Shown here: positions 1 through 5,561 of the stretch, piece by piece | Numbering within the stretch: position 1 is the first letter of the stretch | Layout: every line of letters starts with the position of its first letter | NCBI GenBank assembly: GCA_900770405.1 | Contig: CAAGKL010000276.1 | Location: 1-12,427, forward strand | Length of the DNA stretch: 12,427 nt | Origin: Clostridia bacterium | GTDB taxonomy: Bacteria; Bacillota; Clostridia; UBA1381 | Direction: 5' to 3' | Program-made: the position numbers and the translations under genes | Notes under the pieces: generated by a model | Told to the model about the DNA's origin: nothing | The model's database searches: none | What the model saw: the letters and a program-made list of their open reading frames with translations, nothing else

Positions 1-95
1 ACAATTACGCGTCGGGGCGGGTTATCCTGAAAAACGGCGGCGTGCTTGAGGATAAGCAGTACGACCCCGATGAGGGCGTGTTTGTAAAAAGATAA
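1..95 (+). CDS. C-terminal tail of an unidentified protein
   Basis: An open frame enters from the left edge and ends at TAA 93-95, giving 30 residues that finish in GVFVKR. The tail is mixed polar (NGGVLEDKQYDPDEG) with no membrane segment. It lies 23 bases upstream of the large membrane protein on the same strand, so the two may be co-transcribed. Too little is present to name a family; the call rests on the uninterrupted frame and on GC-rich codon use like that of the next gene. Confidence 0.5.
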   Translation, partial: NYASGRVILKNGGVLEDKQYDPDEGVFVKR

Positions 96-118
96 TTGAA
101 ATATGAGGGAAAGGACGT

Positions 119-1711
119 GTGACTGTGGCTGAACGCTTTGCTTTTGCGCCGCTGGCGGTCTTTGTGCTCTGCGCGGCGATTAACTCCGTCGGGCTGCTTT
201 TCGGCATCCCGGTCGGCGCGTATTCGATGATTATTGCCTTTGCCGCGGTGGCGCTCTGCGGCGCTCTGCGCGACAGGCGGATGTGCTTTGCCGCGTGCGC
301 GGCGGCGGTTTTGATGGCGGTGACCGCGCCGGTTTTTGCGAACATATGGGATTTTTCCTATGACGGAATGTATTTCCATAAGGAGGCGGCGTATTCGCTG
401 GCAAACGGCTGGAATCCGTTCGCCGTGAGCTACCGCGATTTCGGCAGATTCGGGCATTTCTTCGATATGCCGCTCTGGCTGGACAATTACCCGAAGGGAA
501 TGTGGGCGGTGTATGCGTCGGTGTACGATATTTGCGGCAAAATCGAGGCGGCAAAGTGCGTAAATTTGCTGTTTCTGATACCGCTTTTCGCATCGGCGTA
601 CGATACCGCGGTGCGGGTGTTTGAGAAAAGAAAAATTTGGGCGTTTCTGTGCGCGGCGGCGTTCTTGTCGAACGCGGTGATATTGTCGCAGACGCTCACA
701 TTTATGAATGATTTGCCGGTCGCGGCGCTATGCGGCGTGTGCATACTCTCGGGCGTGAAAATCTATGCCGGGAAAGCCGATACATACGATTATGCGACGC
801 TCGCCTGTGCGTTTGCGGCGTCCTTTAGTGTGAAATTCACCGCGCCGGTTTTCTGCGGCGCAATCCTGGCAGCGTACGGCATCGCCTTTGCGGCGAAAAA
901 TCGCTGCCGCGGCATATTAAAGCCATGCGCGGTCGTGATTATTTCCGCGGCGGTGGGCGTTTGCGTGCTCGGCGCTGACCCGTATATTAAGCACATCGCA
1001 CAGGGGAAAAATCCCTGTTTCCCGGTGGTCGGCGAGGGAAAATATGACATTATGAATACGAATCCGCCTGCGGGCTTTGACGGTATGCCGAACCCGAAAA
1101 AGGCGGCGATGTCGCTGTTTTCGGCGGCACGGGCGAATGCCGGGGCGAGTGCGGAGCTGAAAATTCCGTTCACCGTGTCGGCGGAGGAAATCGACGCGGT
1201 CGCCGCGCCCGATGTACGCGTGTCGGGGTTTGGGGTGCTCTTCGGCGGGATTATGCTGCTGTCACTTGTGGCGGCGGTGCTGACGCGGTTTAAAAACGCC
1301 GCGCCCGTGATGCCGGCGATTGCGGTGCTGACGCTTTTGTGGCTGTTTTTCCCGGAAACGTGGTGGGCGAGATACAATCCCTACCTATATTATGTGCCCT
1401 GCCTGATTGCGCTTTTCATAGGCAAAAATGCCGTGAGTGCGGGGCTTTGCGTGCTGCTGGCGGCGAACGGACTGATAAGCGGGGCTGCTGTCTGCGACAG
1501 ATTTACCGAGAAAACCGCCGCTGCGCGCAGCTGCTTCGAGCAAATCAGAGCCGTGCAGCCGGTGCTGCTTAGAATTAACGATTTTCCGTCGCACGCGGTC
1601 TGGTTTGAGGAGCAGGGGATAGAATTTGAGCTTGCGTCCGAGCCGCTCGACGCACCGCAGATTTTTTATCAGACAACGAAATTTGAACCCCGCGCGGGGG
1701 TTGAAAAATAG
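119..1711 (+). CDS. Polytopic membrane protein, possible GT-C type glycosyltransferase
   Basis: A 530-residue, very hydrophobic protein rich in Ala, Val and Phe, with roughly ten predicted membrane segments running from residue 8 to about 450 and a soluble tail of about 75 residues. After the second membrane segment comes an acidic loop with Asp78, Asp82 and His87 (WDFSYDGMYFHKEA). This is where GT-C enzymes (GT39/PMT-like, using polyprenyl-linked sugars at the outer face of the membrane) carry their catalytic acid. A large loop around residues 285-365, probably extracytoplasmic, fits that fold. The start is GTG 119 with GAGGGA at 105-110; GTG 125 with AAGGA at 111-115 is equally possible. 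The glycosyltransferase role is inferred from topology and the acidic loop only; an O-antigen ligase-like or unrelated membrane protein cannot be excluded. Confidence 0.75.
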   Translation: MTVAERFAFAPLAVFVLCAAINSVGLLFGIPVGAYSMIIAFAAVALCGALRDRRMCFAACAAAVLMAVTAPVFANIWDFSYDGMYFHKEAAYSLANGWNPFAVSYRDFGRFGHFFDMPLWLDNYPKGMWAVYASVYDICGKIEAAKCVNLLFLIPLFASAYDTAVRVFEKRKIWAFLCAAAFLSNAVILSQTLTFMNDLPVAALCGVCILSGVKIYAGKADTYDYATLACAFAASFSVKFTAPVFCGAILAAYGIAFAAKNRCRGILKPCAVVIISAAVGVCVLGADPYIKHIAQGKNPCFPVVGEGKYDIMNTNPPAGFDGMPNPKKAAMSLFSAARANAGASAELKIPFTVSAEEIDAVAAPDVRVSGFGVLFGGIMLLSLVAAVLTRFKNAAPVMPAIAVLTLLWLFFPETWWARYNPYLYYVPCLIALFIGKNAVSAGLCVLLAANGLISGAAVCDRFTEKTAAARSCFEQIRAVQPVLLRINDFPSHAVWFEEQGIEFELASEPLDAPQIFYQTTKFEPRAGVEK

Positions 1712-1729
1712 TTTTCGGTGTGATATAAT
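1701..1729 (+). promoter_or_regulatory. Sigma-A-type promoter for the Dabb-tadA operon
   Basis: TTGAAA (1701-1706), a 17-base spacer and TATAAT (1724-1729), with TG at 1721-1722 giving an extended -10. The -35 box lies inside the last codons of the preceding gene. It overlaps the right arm of a small GC-rich hairpin (AACCCC 1686-1691 with GGGGTT 1697-1702), which may mark the end of the upstream transcript. The ATG of the next gene is 25 bases beyond the -10. Confidence 0.75.
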
Positions 1730-1753
1730 GAATTTAATGGGGAGGAAAAAACG

Positions 1754-2056
1754 ATGGTAAAGCACATTATATTATGGACGCTCAAGGAGGAGTATTCCGA
1801 GAGCGAAAAGGCGGAAATCAAGCGGAATATTAAGACAGCGCTCGAGGGGCTGGCGGGGAAAATTCCGGGTCTGGTCGATGTTTCGGTGCAGATATCGCAC
1901 CTGCCGTCCTCTACGGCGGATCTTATGCTCGACACGACGTTTGAAAGCGCGGCGGCGCTTGCGGGCTATGCCGTGCACCCGGAGCACGTGAAGGCTGCCG
2001 ACACCTTTGTGCGACCCTTTACAGCGCTGCGCAGCTGCCTGGATTTCGAGCTTTAA
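1754..2056 (+). CDS. Dabb (stress-responsive alpha/beta-barrel) domain protein
   Basis: A 100-residue protein opening MVKHIILWTLKEEYSE, the typical start of the Dabb family, with the usual length of a single ferredoxin-like domain. Members form dimeric barrels; most bacterial ones have no proven reaction. The middle (residues 35-65) has the expected strand-loop pattern, and the conserved His near the C-terminal third is visible in AVHPEHVKAAD. The start is supported by GGGGAGG at 1739-1745, eight bases before ATG. It is the first gene after the promoter at 1701-1729 and ends three bases before the tadA start, so the two are very probably co-transcribed. A functional link to tRNA editing is not implied. 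Confidence 0.9.
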   Translation: MVKHIILWTLKEEYSESEKAEIKRNIKTALEGLAGKIPGLVDVSVQISHLPSSTADLMLDTTFESAAALAGYAVHPEHVKAADTFVRPFTALRSCLDFEL

Positions 2057-2059
2057 GCT

Positions 2060-2515
2060 GTGGATACGAGGTATATGCGTGAGGCGATAAAGCAGGCGCA
2101 GAAGGCGGCGGCAATCGGCGAGGTGCCGATCGGTGCGGTGATTGTGCACGGCGGCAAAATTATCGCGCGCGGGTACAACAAGCGCGAAACCAGGAAAAAT
2201 GCGCTGCTGCACGCCGAGGTGGCGGCTATTGACAAGGCGTGCCGGCGGCTGGGCGGCTGGCGTTTGCCGAAGTGCGAGATGTATGTCACGCTCGAGCCCT
2301 GTCCGATGTGTATGGGCGCGATAATTTCGGCGCGCATTGAGCGCGTGTATTTCGGCGCATACGACCAGAAGTCCGGCGCCTGCGGCAGTGCGTGCGACGT
2401 ATCGCAGTCCCTGCCGCATAAGGTCATTGTGACCGGCGGCATAATGGAGCAGGAATGTGCCGGGTTATTACGCGAATTTTTTCGCGGGCTGAGAACAAAA
2501 AAGAAGGAGAAATAA
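2060..2515 (+). CDS. tadA: tRNA-specific adenosine deaminase TadA
   Basis: A 151-residue cytidine/deoxycytidylate-deaminase-fold enzyme that converts adenosine 34 to inosine in tRNA-Arg(ACG), allowing decoding of CGU, CGC and CGA. The zinc site is complete: His51 and the proton-shuttling Glu53 in HAEVAAID, and Cys81 and Cys84 in EPCPMCMGA. Length and the N-terminal helix (RYMREAIKQAQKA) match bacterial TadA. The start is taken as GTG 2060, three bases after the Dabb stop, because the first residues MDTRYMREA align with usual TadA starts; ATG 2075 is an in-frame alternative. No strong ribosome site precedes it, which suggests coupling to the upstream gene. The C-terminus ends in a basic tail (RTKKKEK). 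Confidence 0.97.
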   Translation: MDTRYMREAIKQAQKAAAIGEVPIGAVIVHGGKIIARGYNKRETRKNALLHAEVAAIDKACRRLGGWRLPKCEMYVTLEPCPMCMGAIISARIERVYFGAYDQKSGACGSACDVSQSLPHKVIVTGGIMEQECAGLLREFFRGLRTKKKEK

Positions 2516-2517
2516 CA

Positions 2518-2622
2518 GTGAATTTTAACGACAGAACGAAAAAGATAATCTGCATCTGCATTGCCGTAGCAATGGTAGTACCGATAGGGATAAGTGTAAT
2601 CCTGACGCTTTTAAGTCTCTAA
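2518..2622 (+). CDS. 34-residue single-span membrane peptide
   Basis: A short ORF with a GTG start two bases after the tadA stop, preceded by AAGAAGGAGA at 2502-2511, which is an excellent ribosome site. The peptide starts MNFNDRTKKIICICIA and continues with a single hydrophobic stretch (about residues 10-33, rich in Ile, Val and Leu, with one Pro) to the C-terminus. The charges (Arg and two Lys at residues 6, 8 and 9) predict the N-terminus in the cytoplasm. I recognise no family. Its position as the last gene of the Dabb-tadA unit and the good ribosome site argue that it is translated; homologues at the same place in other genomes would confirm it. Confidence 0.6.
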   Translation: MNFNDRTKKIICICIAVAMVVPIGISVILTLLSL

Positions 2623-2640
2623 AACGCGAGATATTTGGGG

Positions 2641-2778
2641 TATATCACCCTTATTCAAAGCTTGCGGTATCAACATACAGCGGCGCTTTTCATAAGTGCA
2701 ATCTGCCCCGGCATCTATCGCGTTTTAATGCAGGGTGGATATGCGGGAATATCACCCCTATTTAAAAGCCGCGGTATC
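2641..2778. repeat. Diverged direct repeat, two copies about 107 bases apart
   Basis: Copy 1 at 2641-2671 and copy 2 at 2748-2778 match at 24 of 31 positions (cores TATCACCC and GCGGTATC). Similarity continues loosely downstream: an AGCGG run, then a GC-rich stretch ending in a shared CGTTTTA. Read in one frame, both give a similar peptide (YHPYSKLAVS and YHPYLKAAVS), so either an old duplicated coding scrap or a dispersed intergenic repeat is possible. The stretch lies between the 34-residue peptide and the GT51 gene and holds no other gene. Confidence 0.5.
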
Positions 2779-2869
2779 CGTTAGCGGTGCGGGCTTTCCA
2801 GAGGCGGCTGCGTTTTATGCCGTAGGCTGCAGAGCAAAAAAGCGGCTCATTGCCGGAAGGAGCAAAATT

Positions 2870-3559
2870 ATGCGGCGGATAAAAAGCTTTTTAATATTGC
2901 TTGTAATTTTGGCAGTCTGCACGCCGCTGCTTTTTATTGTGAATGGTTACAGAAAATACCGCAGCGCGGTTGAGGCTGTGCCGATTGAACAGAAGGCGGA
3001 CGAGATAAGGCAGAAGGAGCATTTCTGCGCGCTGTCGTATTTGCCGGAGGATTACGTAAACGCGGTCGTGTCGGTGGAGGACAGGCGCTTTTATAAGCAC
3101 GCGGGCTTTGATGCAATAGGCGTCGCGCGGGCGATTCTGACCGATATAAAAACGCGTTCACTGCGTGAGGGCGGCAGCACAATCTCGCAGCAGTTGGCGA
3201 AAAATATGTATTTCCCGATCGACAACACGCCTGAGCGCAAAATTGCCGAGATATTCTGTGCGTGCGAGCTGGAGCGGATTTTCGGCAAGGAGCAGATACT
3301 CGAGTTGTATTTCAATTGCATATATTTCGGCAGCGGCTATTACTGCGTGTATGATGCCGCGATGGGCTATTTCGGCAAAGAGCCGAAGGAAATGACGCTC
3401 GCCGAGAGTGCGCTGCTTGCGGGCGTGCCGAACGCGCCGAGCGTTTACTCGCCGAAGGTCAATCCCGAGCTTGCCGCAAAACGGCGCAAAAAGGTGCTTT
3501 CGGCAATGGTGAGCTGCGGGCATATCAGCAAGGAGCAGGCACAGGCAGCCGGGGAATAG
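2870..3559 (+). CDS. Monofunctional peptidoglycan glycosyltransferase (GT51)
   Basis: A 229-residue protein with one N-terminal membrane anchor (residues 5-26) and an external GT51 domain that polymerises lipid II into glycan strands. The family motifs are present in order: EDRRFYKHAGFD with catalytic Glu70, GGSTISQQLAKN at 101-112, RKIAEIFCACELE at 123-135, KEQILELYFN at 140-149, and ALLAGVPNAPSVYSP at 181-195. There is no transpeptidase domain, so it acts like MtgA or SgtB rather than a full class A PBP; domain length is normal, and the ORF simply stops after the GT51 fold. The start at ATG 2870 is chosen because GGAAGGAG (2855-2862) precedes it and the hydrophobic anchor follows at once. 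A longer frame opens upstream at GTG 2735 but would add 45 residues derived from the diverged repeat. Confidence 0.93.
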   Translation: MRRIKSFLILLVILAVCTPLLFIVNGYRKYRSAVEAVPIEQKADEIRQKEHFCALSYLPEDYVNAVVSVEDRRFYKHAGFDAIGVARAILTDIKTRSLREGGSTISQQLAKNMYFPIDNTPERKIAEIFCACELERIFGKEQILELYFNCIYFGSGYYCVYDAAMGYFGKEPKEMTLAESALLAGVPNAPSVYSPKVNPELAAKRRKKVLSAMVSCGHISKEQAQAAGE

Positions 3560-3609
3560 ATGCGGGAGCGCCGGCGGCGAAATTTAATAAAAAAATTTAG
3601 AGCAAATAG

Positions 3610-3638
3610 TTGACAAATGCAAATAAATATTGTATAAT
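3610..3638 (+). promoter_or_regulatory. Consensus promoter for the tRNA-Pro pair
   Basis: TTGACA (3610-3615), exactly 17 bases, TATAAT (3633-3638): a perfect match to the vegetative sigma consensus, as expected for a stable-RNA unit. The first tRNA begins 44 bases after the -10, which leaves room for a short 5' leader removed by RNase P. Confidence 0.92.
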
Positions 3639-3682
3639 GTTATTTGTTGGCTTTGGAGTTGTAAAAACCGCGCAGCAAACAT

Positions 3683-3759
3683 CGGGATGTGGCTCAGTTT
3701 GGTAGAGCACTACGTTCGGGACGTAGGGGCCGCAGGTTCAAATCCTGTCATCCCGACCA
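3683..3759 (+). tRNA. tRNA-Pro (anticodon CGG)
   Basis: A complete cloverleaf: acceptor CGGGATG pairs with CATCCCG, D stem GCTC with GAGC, anticodon stem CTACG with CGTAG around loop TTCGGGA, T arm GCAGG-TTCAAAT-CCTGT, and an encoded CCA. Anticodon CGG followed by G37 is the proline signature and reads CCG. It is separated by no base from the next tRNA. Confidence 0.96.
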
Positions 3760-3835
3760 CGGGGTGTAGCGCAGGTGGTAGCGCACTTGACTGGGGGTCA
3801 AGGTGCCGCAGGTTCAAGTCCTGTCACTCCGACCA
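3760..3835 (+). tRNA. tRNA-Pro (anticodon GGG)
   Basis: A complete cloverleaf starting on the base after the CCA of the first tRNA. Acceptor CGGGGTG pairs with CACTCCG, anticodon stem CTTGA with TCAAG around loop CTGGGGG, T arm GCAGG-TTCAAGT-CCTGT, CCA encoded. Anticodon GGG with G37 reads CCC and CCU. The 3' third is nearly identical to that of the CGG tRNA. Its end is the likely attachment site of the neighbouring integrase. Confidence 0.96.
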
Positions 3836-3838
3836 CTG

Positions 3839-3872
3839 AAAACCGCTTAAACACTACGTTTGAGCGGTTTTT
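3839..3872. terminator. Bidirectional intrinsic terminator between the tRNAs and the integrase
   Basis: AAAACCGCTTAAAC (3839-3852) pairs with GTTTGAGCGGTTTT (3858-3871) around a 5-base loop ACTAC: 14 pairs with one T-G wobble. On the + strand the stem ends in TTTTTGCTTTT; on the - strand it ends in TTTTCAG. It can therefore stop both the tRNA transcript and the integrase transcript. The last codons and the stop of the integrase frame (3847-3849) lie inside the stem. Confidence 0.85.
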
Positions 3873-4785
3873 GCTTTTCTGCAAAACCGCACGATTTTTC
3901 ATTTTGACTGATTTTTGACTGACTAAAGAAATTATTTATCCTATCATAATAATCTTGCTCATTGCGCTCATTATCTAAATGAGTATATATTTTCAAAGTC
4001 ATTTCAATTGATGAATGCCCGAGATAATATTGACTCTTTTTTACGTCGATTCCGGCGTAGTATAAATTTGTTGCATAGGTGTGCCGGAAAAGATGGGGCG
4101 TGAATATTATAGAAGTATTTCTCATTAGCCTTATTTTACTGTCACTGTCTTCCTTGCGCGCAATCTCGTCTGCCGTGTTTTGTGTTTTCTTTATTATGCT
4201 TTCCCACATTCTTCTGAAAGATGAGCGAGACGGCAAGCTTCCTTTAACAGTTGAAAATAGATATACGGAATTATGATCCTTAATATAAGTTTTTAATTCT
4301 TCATAAAGCTCGTTAGGAATTGGCACTTCTCTAAACCCGGATTTCGTTTTTGGTGTTTTAATCTCCGGAGTATTCTCGCTTATGTCCAAACTTTTGTTTA
4401 CTGACAGTTTTCTTTGCTGCATATTAACATCGTGCAGCGTCAGAGCCAGCGCCTCGCCTCTTCTCAATCCGGTGTAATACAGAACTTTCAAGAACAGCCG
4501 TTCTTTCGGCGTGTATGTTTTAGTTTCTGTTATGCATCTTATTTCAAAGTCAGTAAGCGGTCTTTTTTCATCCGTATCAGATCTTATTTTCTCAAGATTG
4601 TTACATATGTTATTGGAAATAAGCCCCTCCTGAACAGCCCGAGATATTATTTGTTTTATTGTCAGCTTAAATATTTCTCCCGTTCTGGTATGTCCTGAGT
4701 CTAAAATTTCATTTATTGCTTTTTGTATATGGAATGGTTTTAATTTAGACAGCGGCTTGTCACCTAAGACGGGAATATTTACATA
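3847..4785 (-). pseudogene. Tyrosine integrase, N-terminally truncated
   Basis: An open frame of 312 codons with no usual start, entered directly after an in-frame TAA at 4786-4788. It begins inside the core-binding domain (YVNIPVLGDKPLSKLKPF, then IQKAINEIL) and runs through a full catalytic domain. The catalytic residues are visible: Arg in GLRRGEALAL, Lys in TKSGFREVP, HLFRHTYAT, LGHSS and the nucleophile Tyr in KIYTHL. Family members of the Tn916/phage type carry about 60-100 more N-terminal residues (arm-binding domain and the first core-binding helix), which are missing here. TTG 4491 could start a catalytic-domain-only product of 214 residues, but no clear ribosome site supports it. 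The gene points at the tRNA-Pro pair, the usual geometry at an attachment site. Inferred inactive by 5' deletion. Confidence 0.85.
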
Positions 4786-4970
4786 TTACATTCCGGCATC
4801 GCGCTGCTAAATGATTGTTTGCGAGCAAAAGTTTCAGCACTTGCTTTGTCTTTTTCATATAAAAGGGCTTCTTCCAGTCCTTCCATGATGCCGGAGAAAA
4901 AATCAATATTTCTAAAATTATCATCAACCTGCTGCTTTGACAGTGAAGTTTTAAAAGTCAAATCAGCCAT
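4779..4970 (-). CDS. Small antitoxin-like protein, probably truncated
   Basis: A 63-residue ORF whose first half (MADLTFKTSLSKQQVDDNF and RNIDFF) is followed by GIMEGLEEALLYEKDKASAE. The second part recalls the N-terminal module of XRE-type antitoxins that sit beside RelE/HigB-like toxins (pattern IMxGLxEAxxYxKG). The helix-turn-helix that should follow is absent: the frame ends about 15 residues later in SAMPECNM, exactly where the integrase fragment opens in another frame. This looks like a deletion that joined the 5' part of this gene to the middle of the integrase. ATG 4970 is chosen with AGAAGTGA just upstream. TTG 5000 behind GGAGG, or ATG 5078, would lengthen it in frame. Family assignment is by eye and weak; that it is a leftover of a toxin-antitoxin pair is inference. 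Confidence 0.45.
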   Translation of the reverse strand: MADLTFKTSLSKQQVDDNFRNIDFFSGIMEGLEEALLYEKDKASAETFARKQSFSSAMPECNM

Positions 4971-5031
4971 AATGTCACTTCTCTTTCTTAATAACCTCAA
5001 TAATTCGACGCCTCCAAACAAAAATATATGA

Positions 5032-5054
5032 GGTCTCTCCAAAGCGGAAAGACC
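5032..5054 (-). terminator. Hairpin with T-rich tail in the leader of the small antitoxin-like ORF
   Basis: GGTCTCTCC (5032-5040) faces GGAAAGACC (5046-5054) with loop AAAGC, nine pairs with one imperfect position. Read on the - strand it is followed by TCATATATTTTTG, the form of an intrinsic terminator. It lies about 60 bases before ATG 4970, so it could attenuate that gene or end the transcript of an upstream RNA. Confidence 0.5.
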
Positions 5055-5064
5055 CCATAGTTTT

Positions 5065-5460
5065 CTTCGCTCGGTCACTTTTTATTTTACCGACGAGTCA
5101 GAGCCGTCACTCGTCACATCTTAGCGAAGTATGTTAACATTCTAATTCCTTTATAAAATTAAAGAGGAAAACTGAAATGCCGTAGCATCCCGCATTTTCC
5201 TCTTTGGCGACCGATTTTTCTATTGTCCGCCAACGCTCCGACCCAATGTTCGGCATACATTTCGGATTTCAGGTGTCGGACACACCGATGGGATGCCGCT
5301 CATCAACCGGTTAAGACATTTTCTTTCAGCATAAGCCTGAGTTAGTCTGTGGATATGTCTTGAACCCTTTCCAAAGCTCCACAGATGTGCGGAAAACTAA
5401 CCCCATCATCTGCTTCAATGCTACGATAAACAGTCTACGCTGTTATCTATATATAGATTA
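5065..5460. ncRNA. Candidate large structured RNA, strand undecided
   Basis: About 400 bases with no plausible gene but dense complementarity. (a) CTTCGCT 5065-5071 with AGCGAAG 5123-5129 closes two inner hairpins, CGGT/ACCG (5072-5075/5089-5092) and GACGAGT/ACTCGTC (5092-5098/5109-5115). (b) AAAGAGGAA 5161-5169 pairs with TTCCTCTTT 5197-5205, and AATGC 5176-5180 with GCATT 5192-5196, across a 6-base bulge. (c) The loop GCATCCC 5185-5191 is complementary to GGGATGC 5290-5296, itself in a loop closed by GATG/CATC. (d) AAGACAT 5313-5319 pairs with ATGTCTT 5355-5361, crossing TCTGTGGA 5346-5353 with TCCACAGA 5378-5385, an H-type pseudoknot. (e) GATAAACAG 5425-5433 pairs with CTGTTATC 5441-5448. 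(f) ATCTATATATAGAT 5445-5458 is a palindrome. Large ornate RNAs such as ROOL and GOLLD occur in phages and near tRNAs, but I cannot show membership. Confidence 0.45.
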
Positions 5461-5518
5461 TACGCAACCATTACGAGGTAACGAATAATTTATATCTGTA
5501 AGTTGTTTTCTGTAATGT

Positions 5519-5527
5519 ATTATATCA
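5519..5527 (-). promoter_or_regulatory. Possible leftward extended -10 promoter
   Basis: On the - strand TGATATAAT reads as TG-N-TATAAT. The best -35 (TTGATA) is 21 bases away, too far, so only the extended -10 supports it. It would transcribe the structured stretch 5460-5065 and then the small ORF at 4970. It overlaps an AT hairpin (TGTATT/AATACA, 5516-5532), so it may be chance. Confidence 0.25.
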
Positions 5528-5561
5528 ATACATATGTAAAAATTTTATCAATAATATATTT

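Noticed and set aside
2735..2869. Longer N-terminus for the GT51 protein from GTG 2735
   Set aside because: It would place 45 repeat-derived residues before the membrane anchor and has no good ribosome site, whereas ATG 2870 has one.
3560..3609. Terminator after the GT51 gene
   Set aside because: The GCCGGC palindrome is too short and the AAATTT inverted pair has no GC stem; I see no convincing terminator before the tRNA promoter.
5065..5130. Hammerhead or other self-cleaving ribozyme in the three-way junction
   Set aside because: The junction geometry is suggestive but the conserved CTGATGA and GAAA core is absent on both strands.
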